Assembly: GCA_902384555.1 (NCBI GenBank) | Contig: CABMCD010000018.1 | Coordinates: 1 to 64,000, forward strand | Reading direction: 5' to 3' | Origin: an uncultured archaeon | Lineage (GTDB): Archaea > Micrarchaeota > Micrarchaeia > Anstonellales > Anstonellaceae | Length of the DNA: 64,000 bases | Shown here: positions 49,836 to 58,000 of the stretch, piece after piece | How the letters are laid out: each line of letters starts with the position of its first letter | How positions within the stretch are numbered: position 1 is the first letter of the stretch | Translations under genes and position numbers: made by a program | Notes under the pieces: generated by a model | What the model saw: only the letters and a program-made list of their open reading frames with translations | Database searches by the model: none | What the model was told of the DNA's origin: nothing

Positions 49836-49983
49836 GTCTAAATTTCGTTTCTTATTTGACTATTCCTCTAGATCAGGATAGCGACTTGGTTGGGTGCGAA
49901 CTGATGAGATTCGGACATACCTGCCCTTACCGGAGCGTCCCAATCTCCGATTCCCTTTTATTCCACCTCTGAGTTAGCACCCC
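49836..49983 (+). other. Gene-free gap after the FokI-like gene
   Basis: 148 bases with no open frame of note. It contains CTGATGAG at 49901-49908 and a C/T-rich stretch before the next gene, but no convincing TATA box or tRNA. It separates the restriction operon from the next gene. Confidence 0.4.
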
Positions 49984-50889
49984 ATGGCCACACTTAGTAA
50001 AGAGGTTGATGAAAACGGAGATACCCCTACTTCAAGCACGTACGAGGGAGAGGTAGTTTTTGTACGCCACAATGTAACTGAGGAGAAACAGGAAAATAAG
50101 AGTATAATTTCTGATAGAATAGGTGGTCTTTTTGAAAAAAAACAGATCGCGCTTTTTTGGGGAGAAACAAGAAGTTTTGACCCGAAAGATTACGATAACC
50201 GCTATGCTAAATCACAATTTGGTCTTCTAAAAAAGTGTTTCGAACACGGCGCAATTGTTGTGGCACGTTATGAAAATAAAAAAGATGGGGCCATTATCGG
50301 TGAAATTAAATCAGATGGAGTAAACAAAGAATTTGAACCGTGCGGTTCTGTAACACTAAAAATCGTGCATCTAGAAAACGCCAGAAATGAAAAATTCATT
50401 GACCATCAACGACTCATTTTTTCACCAGGCCGCCAGACTATTTGTAGATATAGAGACCAAGATAGGGACTACATTGTAAAACTCTTTAAGCGCGAAACAT
50501 TACCGATGAAAGTGAACAGTTTACACCCTAGTCAAATAGAAGTTTTGTGTTATGAATATATGGCACATAAAAATTTGGTAGATGGACTACTACTCCCAAT
50601 AGGCAGAAGTATGGAAGCAGTAGATATTATTGGGATACGGGCCGAACCTAAGTCCACAATAAAAGTAGTTGCACAAGTTACATGTCAGAATGACAGAAAA
50701 AAGATAAAAGTAAAGGCAGAGAGACTTTCAGAATTTGGGGGCAAAAAATATTTCTTTGGACCTCAAGAGAAATCGGTTTTTGTTGAGGGCTTAAACTTAG
50801 AGCTAGAGTATATTGCAATAGAAAAAGTTTTTGATGAACTGTTGAAAGTCCCCGAGTACGAAGAGTTGATTCATGAAATGATTAGGTGA
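49984..50889 (+). CDS. Unknown protein of the restriction island, 301 aa
   Basis: AT-rich codons like the genes before it. No clear family. The N-terminal half is beta-rich (EGEVVFVRHNVTEEKQ, KQIALFWGETRSFDPKDY, HGAIVVARYENKKDGAIIGE). The middle has LHPSQIEVLCYEYMAHKNLV, then EAVDIIGIRAEP and VVAQVTCQND. This faintly resembles the order of Mrr-type restriction domains (helix, D, Q/ExK), but the catalytic Lys is Thr. It may be an inactive nuclease-like partner of the system. It is followed after 4 bases by the beta-CASP gene, whose composition is richer in GC. Confidence 0.5.
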   Translation: MATLSKEVDENGDTPTSSTYEGEVVFVRHNVTEEKQENKSIISDRIGGLFEKKQIALFWGETRSFDPKDYDNRYAKSQFGLLKKCFEHGAIVVARYENKKDGAIIGEIKSDGVNKEFEPCGSVTLKIVHLENARNEKFIDHQRLIFSPGRQTICRYRDQDRDYIVKLFKRETLPMKVNSLHPSQIEVLCYEYMAHKNLVDGLLLPIGRSMEAVDIIGIRAEPKSTIKVVAQVTCQNDRKKIKVKAERLSEFGGKKYFFGPQEKSVFVEGLNLELEYIAIEKVFDELLKVPEYEELIHEMIR

Positions 50890-50893
50890 TTCC

Positions 50894-52228
50894 ATGTCCT
50901 CCCTCACCTTCTTCGGCGGCATCAATGAAATCGGCGGCAACAAGATACTCCTAGAGCAAAATAATTCCAAAATCTTCCTTGACTTCGGCCAATCCTTCTC
51001 TCTATTGGACGACTTCTTCCTTCAAGAGAGCTACCTAAGCCCAAGAGAGCGGTTCGGGCTCAAAGACTATTTCGAGTTCAATCTCATGCCCAAGCTCCCG
51101 GGCCTCTACAGCAAGGAAGCGTTGGAACACACCAATCTGGCCTATCAGGAGCCCGAATGCGACGGCATCTTCATCACCCACGCCCACATGGACCACGTGG
51201 CCCACCTCAAGTACCTTCATCCAAATATCCCCATCTACATGGGCGAAACCACAAAAAAGATACTGGAATCCACCGCCGAAACCACAAGGCAGAAGTTCTG
51301 GACAGATGAGAGCGAAATCAAGACCTTTAGAACCAACAAGGAAATGCAAATCGGCGAGTTCAACATCACCCCCGTTCATGTCGACCATTCGGTGCCCGGC
51401 GCCTACGGATTCATAATCGAAACCAAAGAGGGAAATATCGCCTACAGCGGGGATTTGAGGTCTCATGGAAGAAAGCCCCAGCTCACAAAAGATTTCATAA
51501 AAAAAGCCCAATCAAGCGACCCCAAATTGCTTATCATCGAGGGAACCAGAGTGGCCGAAAATGAAACAAGGAAAAACCACACTGAGCCCTATGTCTATGA
51601 GCAGTCCAAGAAAGTGGCCCAAAGCACCCAAGGCCTTATTCTGGCCATGCGCTATCCCAAGGATTTGGACCGCTTTATGACCTTTTATCAAATCGCCAAG
51701 GAAACCGGCAAAAAACTCGTCATCTCCCTAAAGACCGCCCACTTGGTCCAAACGCTAAAACAAGACGAGGGCCTGCAAATGCCCGACCCCTTTCACAATG
51801 AACATATTCAGGTGTATGAGCGCAAGCTCACCAAATACCCGGCTTGGCAAAAGGAGTATTTGGACAAGTGCATTGAGGCGGCAGATGTCAGGCAAAACCA
51901 GGAGGACGTGCTGCTGGAGCTGGATTTCTACTATTTGAATGAATTAGTCGACATCCAGCCCCAAATGGGAGCCTGCATCCATTCCATGAGCGAGCCCTTT
52001 GAGGAAGACCCCGTCAGTCAGATGGGCGAAAAAGTGCTTTTCCAGTGGTTGAACCACTTCAAGCTGGCCCACCACCAGCTCCATGCCTCCGGCCATGCCT
52101 CTAAGGAGGAAATATTCCAAATGATAGAGGAAATCGATGCAAAGAAGGTGGCCCCGGTGCACACCCATCACCCGGAACTGTTTCCAAGGCACTTGAAAAT
52201 CGAAAAAGGGCAGAAAATCGAAATCTGA
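50894..52228 (+). CDS. Metallo-beta-lactamase/beta-CASP nuclease, RNase J-like
   Basis: 444 aa. FFGGINEIGGNKILLEQNNS opening typical of RNase J-like proteins, an insert of about 45 residues (LDDFFLQESYLSPRERFGLK) before the zinc motif ITHAHMDHVAHLKYL, then HVDHSVPGAYGFIIE, IAYSGDLRSHGRKP and the late LHASGHASKEEIFQMI and PVHTHHPELF. It is the second beta-CASP protein in the window and differs from aCPSF2 at 17.7 kb. Base use is intermediate between island and host. It may be a processing or decay RNase; a DNA substrate is not excluded. Confidence 0.82.
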   Translation: MSSLTFFGGINEIGGNKILLEQNNSKIFLDFGQSFSLLDDFFLQESYLSPRERFGLKDYFEFNLMPKLPGLYSKEALEHTNLAYQEPECDGIFITHAHMDHVAHLKYLHPNIPIYMGETTKKILESTAETTRQKFWTDESEIKTFRTNKEMQIGEFNITPVHVDHSVPGAYGFIIETKEGNIAYSGDLRSHGRKPQLTKDFIKKAQSSDPKLLIIEGTRVAENETRKNHTEPYVYEQSKKVAQSTQGLILAMRYPKDLDRFMTFYQIAKETGKKLVISLKTAHLVQTLKQDEGLQMPDPFHNEHIQVYERKLTKYPAWQKEYLDKCIEAADVRQNQEDVLLELDFYYLNELVDIQPQMGACIHSMSEPFEEDPVSQMGEKVLFQWLNHFKLAHHQLHASGHASKEEIFQMIEEIDAKKVAPVHTHHPELFPRHLKIEKGQKIEI

Positions 52229-52245
52229 CGCCGTGCAAATCCACC

Positions 52246-52256
52246 TTTATTTATAA
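52246..52256 (+). promoter_or_regulatory. TATA box of the sorting-domain operon
   Basis: TTTATTTATAA, 33 bases upstream of ATG 52290. It probably drives 52290-60019 as one transcript, since spacing between the three genes is 12 bases and minus 7. Confidence 0.5.
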
Positions 52257-52289
52257 CTCTTGCCCCCCTAGCGGCTCCTTGGTGAGTGC

Positions 52290-53090
52290 ATGCCCGGCGG
52301 ACCCGTCTATTACCAAGCCAAACCAAGACAAGAGGAACAGGCGTATTCGGGCTGGACCCAGCCCATCGCGCTGGCCAAAAAGGGCGGAGACGAACTCCAG
52401 ACCACCAAGGTGGGCTATCAGGTGACCTACACCGGCCCGGTGACGCCGAACGCCTACACCAGCGGCATCAGCTCGCCCTTCAGCTTCGAGCAGGACGGCA
52501 CCACCTACACCGGCACCATGACCATCAAGCTCACCAGAATACAGGGCGACAGCAGCCATGTCCATTTCCGCCTGACCTTGAACATCCCCCAGCTGGACTC
52601 CAACACCGTGGTGTGGGACACGCAGGGCGGGGAGCCGGCCAGCATCACGCGCCACGGGCTGGTCCAATATACCGTGGTGGCCAACAAGCTCTATACCGAC
52701 AACGACCGGTTCAACGCCACCATGGACGAGGGCGAAACCCTGACGCGCGACATCCTCTCCGGCACCGGCTCCGTCAGCTTTTACCGCATTCCGGGCGAGA
52801 CCGGCGTGGAAGCCGCGACGCCCGTGCGCACGCAGGGCCTGCTGATGAGCGCCATGGCCGCGGGCGAGCGTCTGCGCCTCTCCATCGAGGCGCCGGTGGG
52901 AACGCCCGTGGACATCGAGCTCTATGACCTGCAGGGCCGGCGGGTGCGCCAGCTGGGCACCGGCACGGTCAGCCAGCCGCAGGAAAATCTGGAATACGGC
53001 CTCGATGCCGGCCTGTCCAATGGCACTTACTTCGTGGTGGTGAAAAGCCCGCAAGGAGAGGCCGCCGCCCAAATACTGGTCGTGAAATAG
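52290..53090 (+). CDS. Beta-rich protein with T9SS-like C-terminal sorting domain
   Basis: 266 aa. Residues 35-165 are beta-rich (TTKVGYQVTYTGPVTPNAYT, TTYTGTMTIKLTRIQGDSSH, VHFRLTLNIPQLDSNTVVWD). The last 80 residues follow the pattern of type IX secretion C-terminal domains: RLRLSIEAPVGTPVDIELYD, LQGRRVRQLG, LDAGLSNGTYFVVVK and a final ILVVK. No signal peptide is seen at the start (MPGGPVYYQAKPRQEE), which bacterial T9SS cargo would need. First gene of an operon with two larger proteins. Confidence 0.6.
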   Translation: MPGGPVYYQAKPRQEEQAYSGWTQPIALAKKGGDELQTTKVGYQVTYTGPVTPNAYTSGISSPFSFEQDGTTYTGTMTIKLTRIQGDSSHVHFRLTLNIPQLDSNTVVWDTQGGEPASITRHGLVQYTVVANKLYTDNDRFNATMDEGETLTRDILSGTGSVSFYRIPGETGVEAATPVRTQGLLMSAMAAGERLRLSIEAPVGTPVDIELYDLQGRRVRQLGTGTVSQPQENLEYGLDAGLSNGTYFVVVKSPQGEAAAQILVVK

Positions 53091-53102
53091 GGGCCGCAGA
53101 CT

Positions 53103-55007
53103 ATGGCAACGCTGGTTGAAAGGCATGAGGGGGGCGCGAGGGCCCGCGAAAGCACGGACCCCAACTGGCAGGAATCGGGAGTGCTGACGCGCACCCTGTT
53201 CAAAAGGCCCGACGACCCCGGCATCGGCCCGTGGGCCGACAAGGCCGCCCGCGAAGCCCTCAAGGAAGCCGGGGGCGATGCGCAGAAGGCGAAAATCATC
53301 GTCCCCGTGACGCTGGAAAATCCCAAGGAAGAGAACCTCAACCGCCAAATCGGGCAGGCGCTGGAAGACGCGCTGGTGGAGCGGGGCATGGTCCGGGAAA
53401 AAGTCCGCGTCATCGTGGAGGCCATGGATTTTGGAATGCTGGCCTCCTTCGTCAACGGACAGAATTGGGAGAGCGTGCGCCAGCGCATGCCCTATGCCGT
53501 GGACCGGGACGGCAAGCCTCTGCTGAATTCAAAATACATCGAAAAGTGGCAGGCGCAGGCCATCATAAGTGCCGACACGCAGGAGAAATTCGTCATCGCG
53601 CTGCAAAGCCTGGGCGACACCGAGGTATTTTTCCCAGAAATGACCAAGGACCAGACGATAACCGGGCTGTATGACGAGATGCGCAAGGCCACCATCCGCC
53701 GCGAGCGCGAAAAGGAGCAGCCGCCCCCCCAAAAGGAGCCCGCGGCCCCCAAAATCATCGACATCACCAGTTTCCAGCCGGTCAAGGCGCCGAAAGCCGG
53801 ACGGGAGCCCGTCCGGCCGCTGGAAATTCCCGAACCGCCTCCGGCGCCCGACTGGCTGGATGCCAGCGTCCAGTATCAGGGCGGCACGCCGATGTCCACC
53901 TACCGGCCCGGCTCGATGCAAAACCCGCCGCTGGCGGCGGACGGCGGCTTGGGGGAAGTGAACAAGATTTATTCCCTCAACAACCTGCTGGGCATCCACA
54001 CGCCCCTGCAAAGTTTGGAGCAGCTCAAGAAAGACCAGCAGACGCTGCAGCAGAGCGGCATTGGCTCGCTTTTTGACCAGGCCTATTTCGACGGCCTGCG
54101 CTACAAGCCCGCCAGCTACGCCTCGCGGCTGATGAAAAGCCTCTTTGATTTCGGCTCCCAAATCAAAATCGGCAAGCTGGAAAAGGACGAAAAACTCTAT
54201 GTGTCCAGCTCGATTCCCATGCTGCCGATTCGCGGCACCCTGCCGCTCATGGACGGGGTGGCCTTCAGCCTTTACCACTGCGGCATGCTGAGCGCGGCCT
54301 GGACGCGGGACTGGTTTGTGCCGGGCTGGGAGCAGGTATATGCCCAGACCGATATCCGCCTGGGCGTTCTCTACAGCTACCGCTCGATGAGCGGTGCGAC
54401 GGATGAGCGCCAGAAGCCGGCCGCCTTCGGCCTCAAGCTGATGGACGATTTTCGGACCGTCGACAACCTGCCCGAATTCACGCCCTTGGGCATGCTGGAC
54501 GCCCGAATCATCTACAAGCAGGACGTGAGCCAAAAAATCTCGCTCAAGGGCAGCCTCACCTTCAGCGCGGTGGGCAGCATGGTGAGCGGCGGCTGGCCGG
54601 CCACCCTGCTCGAGGGCGAGGCGGGCCTGAAGAAAATCATGGACAACTCCTTCGCGGCGCTGGACGGGGGCGTGCGCCTCGGCTGGAACGTCCCGGCCAT
54701 GGAAATGGAGGAGCTGTCCGGCTATTTGCAGCTCACGCCAAAAAACAGGAGCCTGCCCGTTTTCAGCGCCGGCGCGAGCCGGACGCGGCCGCTCAAGGGC
54801 GACCTGAACAACATCTGGGCCAAGCTGGAAGAGAGCTTCAAGCTGGGGGAGAACTCGAGCTTGGGCGTCTATGTCAAGGGCGGGGCCACCCTCTATCCCA
54901 AGACCAGCGACCGGTTCGATGCCGAGCATGCCACCAACATTGAATTCGGGATTTCGTGGCGCGGCATTCTGGAGGAACCCAAAGCAGCGGGAGAGCCGAC
55001 ATGGTGA
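53103..55007 (+). CDS. Large unknown protein, possibly beta-barrel-like C-terminal half
   Basis: 634 aa, no family recognised and no signal peptide. Residues 50-215 are alpha/beta (AKIIVPVTLENPKEENLNRQ, REKVRVIVEAMDFGML). A Pro-rich linker (EKEQPPPQKEPAAPK) follows, and from about 340 to the end come alternating short strands: KLYVSSSIPMLPIRGT, IRLGVLYSYRSMS, KISLKGSLTFSAVGSMVSGG, GGVRLGWNV, SSLGVYVKGGATLYPK and a last strand ATNIEFGISWRG. The alternation and the aromatic-ending last strand recall outer-membrane barrels, but this is only a resemblance. Its stop overlaps the next start. Confidence 0.55.
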   Translation: MATLVERHEGGARARESTDPNWQESGVLTRTLFKRPDDPGIGPWADKAAREALKEAGGDAQKAKIIVPVTLENPKEENLNRQIGQALEDALVERGMVREKVRVIVEAMDFGMLASFVNGQNWESVRQRMPYAVDRDGKPLLNSKYIEKWQAQAIISADTQEKFVIALQSLGDTEVFFPEMTKDQTITGLYDEMRKATIRREREKEQPPPQKEPAAPKIIDITSFQPVKAPKAGREPVRPLEIPEPPPAPDWLDASVQYQGGTPMSTYRPGSMQNPPLAADGGLGEVNKIYSLNNLLGIHTPLQSLEQLKKDQQTLQQSGIGSLFDQAYFDGLRYKPASYASRLMKSLFDFGSQIKIGKLEKDEKLYVSSSIPMLPIRGTLPLMDGVAFSLYHCGMLSAAWTRDWFVPGWEQVYAQTDIRLGVLYSYRSMSGATDERQKPAAFGLKLMDDFRTVDNLPEFTPLGMLDARIIYKQDVSQKISLKGSLTFSAVGSMVSGGWPATLLEGEAGLKKIMDNSFAALDGGVRLGWNVPAMEMEELSGYLQLTPKNRSLPVFSAGASRTRPLKGDLNNIWAKLEESFKLGENSSLGVYVKGGATLYPKTSDRFDAEHATNIEFGISWRGILEEPKAAGEPTW

Positions 55008-58000
55008 TGCTGGAAAAAGAGCCGGAGAAAAAACAGCCCGCACGGCGCTTGGAGGGAGTGAAACCCAGCCGGGAGGAAAAGCCGCTCAAAACAAGGCCCA
55101 AAAAAGCCGCATCGTACGCCCCCAAGAGCGCGGCCGGCGCGCAAAGTGAAAACAAGGCAGAGGGCCGGCTTTCGGAAGACTCGAAAAAGAACAAGGACCG
55201 GCTGGCGGGCGGAGCGAAAAAGAAAACCCAAGACCGGCTGATGGGCGGGGGCGGCAAGAAGAAGGACGGGCTTCTTTCCTTGGATGAACCCCCCCAATAC
55301 GAGGCGGTTTCCAGCATCCTGCAGCCGCTTGGACCCGGATTTGACAACGGGGGTAACGGCGAAAAATCGGTCGCGCGCTTCTGGCCAAGCGGCAACGGAG
55401 ACGGAACGGCGGTGGAACTCAAAACCGCGCCCCCGGCGTATGACTCGAATTCCATATACAGGGGATATGGGATGGTGCAGCGGCCCCGGCAGATGGCCGT
55501 CACCCTGCAATTCAGGAATGAAACCGACTTTCCGCTGGCGCCGGAAATCTCGCTGCGCGACCTCAAGGCCGGCCGCAACTACCATGCCGGGAGCTGGATA
55601 GTGACGGCGGTCGAAATAGACGAAGCGGCCGGATTGGTGAAAGTCAAGATTGCGAAAGAAAAGGATTACCGCATCGTGAGGCAGGGGGATATTACCCAAG
55701 GCGGGGACGGCTACGGCTACGCGCTGGCCGATGTGGACCCCGGCACTGGAGCGGCCGTTTTGGACGTCCAATATCTGGGAAAGGCCATCGGCCAGATATC
55801 GGTGAAGCCCGGCCAGACCTACACCTATGTGGATGCAAACAGCGGAAAAACCCTCAAATTCCATGTATACACGGCCGGAGACGGAACCAGCTCCAGCGAG
55901 AAATGGGCTGAAGTGGCCATTTTGCAGGAAGAGCACGTGCTGGAGGACGGGCACCGCTTCGATAATGTGGACAGCAATGACCTCAATTGGAAGGAATGGT
56001 ATGTGGCGGCCGGCACGGGCGGGATGAAAAAAAACACAATAATGGGATACAGCACCATTGACTTCTCCAGCAACACGATTTCGATTTATGTGGATGACGT
56101 GGCCAATGCGAGCGGGGGCGAAAGCCGCTTCGTGAAAGGAAAATCCATCCAGATGCCGCTGGACTATGTCCTGCGCTGCGACGGGATGGTGAACGACTGG
56201 AAGACGGACATCGCAATCGGGACGGCGAATTACACGAGCATTCGGCTCGAAGACGGCAGCACGGTGCAGGGAAACTTCATCAAGCTGAGCGCCGAAAAAA
56301 GCGGGTTCTTCTATGACACCGGCACCCAGTCCCGCGCCAGCGAAATTTTCGTCGACCCCCTGAACGGGAAAGTGTATGGAACCGTGATGGGGGTGAATGG
56401 GCGCCGGATACTGGACGGCGACATCATATTGGGCGACCACACCTATCCTGAAAACAAGCTGGTGTTCTCCAAGGACTGGATTGGGTTCGAGGAGGCGGCG
56501 CGCCCGCTGGGCACGCCGGGCTTCACCACGCTCACCGACCGCGCCATCGTCAATTTGGTGGCGGATGGAAACGGGGCCTACCGGTTCAACCCCGGCTATG
56601 GTGCGCTCAGCGGAATCCGCTATCAGGGCCTGGCCAACAGCATGGGCACCACGGGATACGATGCCCCGCTCACCACCGAGCGCGGCTCGGAATGGCGCAT
56701 GCTCGGCACCACCGATGCCGTGTTCCGCTTCAATGTGGGCGGCAACGAGCCGGGCTTGGTTAATGACGGGATGGCGCGCTTCAAATGGACGGTGCTGGAC
56801 CTCTCCAACGCGCCGCAGTTCGAAAACCCGTGGGAAACCACGCCCGGACTGACCAAGAACGGCATCGACGGAGTATGGCGTTACCCCGAGCGCTATGTCA
56901 TCCCCTCGCCCAACAACGGCAACTATCAGGACGGCATCGCCGAGTACTGGGCCGTGAGCCAGCAGGGCACGGTGTTCAATTTCACCGAGCAGGAGTTCAA
57001 GAACAGGCTCGATTATTTCGCCTACAAGGTCAGGCCGAAAACAGGATGGGTGGAGGGCACGAGCGTGGTGCCGATTTTCGGCAAAGAATACGTGCTGGAG
57101 GAGAGAATGGCCGGCATCTGGAAAGTCCGCGACCCGGTGAACGACGATTATTACCTGCTGGGCGTGCGGGGCGACGTGAGCGTCAGCCGTTATGACAAGA
57201 ATGGCGCGTGGGTGGACATCAACTCGGCCGACCCCCTCTACGGCTTCAATGCCTACATCGGCGATGCGGCTCAAGTGGAGGACATCACCAACCCCAGCCT
57301 GAGGAGCGGGCAGGACGTGCTCTGGCTCAAGAAGGATTTGGAAACGTTCGTGGCCAATATGGGAACGCAGACCGTCAGCCCCAATTCGGCCCGGATGCGC
57401 CTCGACCAGGAGCCGCGCACGATGAGCGTGGGACTGGATATTGTGAAAAACAGGGATTTCGGCCTCTTGGGCACCATGGACGCGATACGGATAGACATCT
57501 CCAAATTCGGGAACGTCGGCCGCATAACAGACAATACCATGAATGTGAATCTGGATGCTGAAAAGATTGACGAGTTGTATTACGTCCCGACCATGAACAA
57601 AAAGCCCGAAGATAACTATGCGGAGGCGGCCATCATCTACAAGGACAAGACTGATGGCCGGTATTACCTTGCGCGCAGCGTGTCCAATCCTTCCATCGGA
57701 GCGGACCATGGGCTGACCATACTGGACAAGGACGCAAACGTCCGGTGGAGCTTGTCGCACAAGCAAGGCACCGGCGTGGTGCAACTGGTGGCCAAAGAAT
57801 ATGTGGGCAGCGACAGCCCGGATTCTTCGCTGCATGCGCACACCACGATGACGGTTGGAGCCATAACCGGAGCGGGAGCGAAAGGGGACCAGTTCGAGCT
57901 TTCCGGCATGTGGAGCGATGGACTGTATGAGCTGGTCAAATACCGGTGGGACAGCCAGAACCAAAAACAGACCCGAACCGTCATTGAATCCCGGTCCGCC

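Noticed and set aside
49901..49908. CTGATGAG resembling a hammerhead ribozyme core or box C of a C/D guide RNA
   Set aside because: No GAAA partner or stems for a hammerhead are nearby, and box D spacing and the first base of box C do not fit a C/D RNA.
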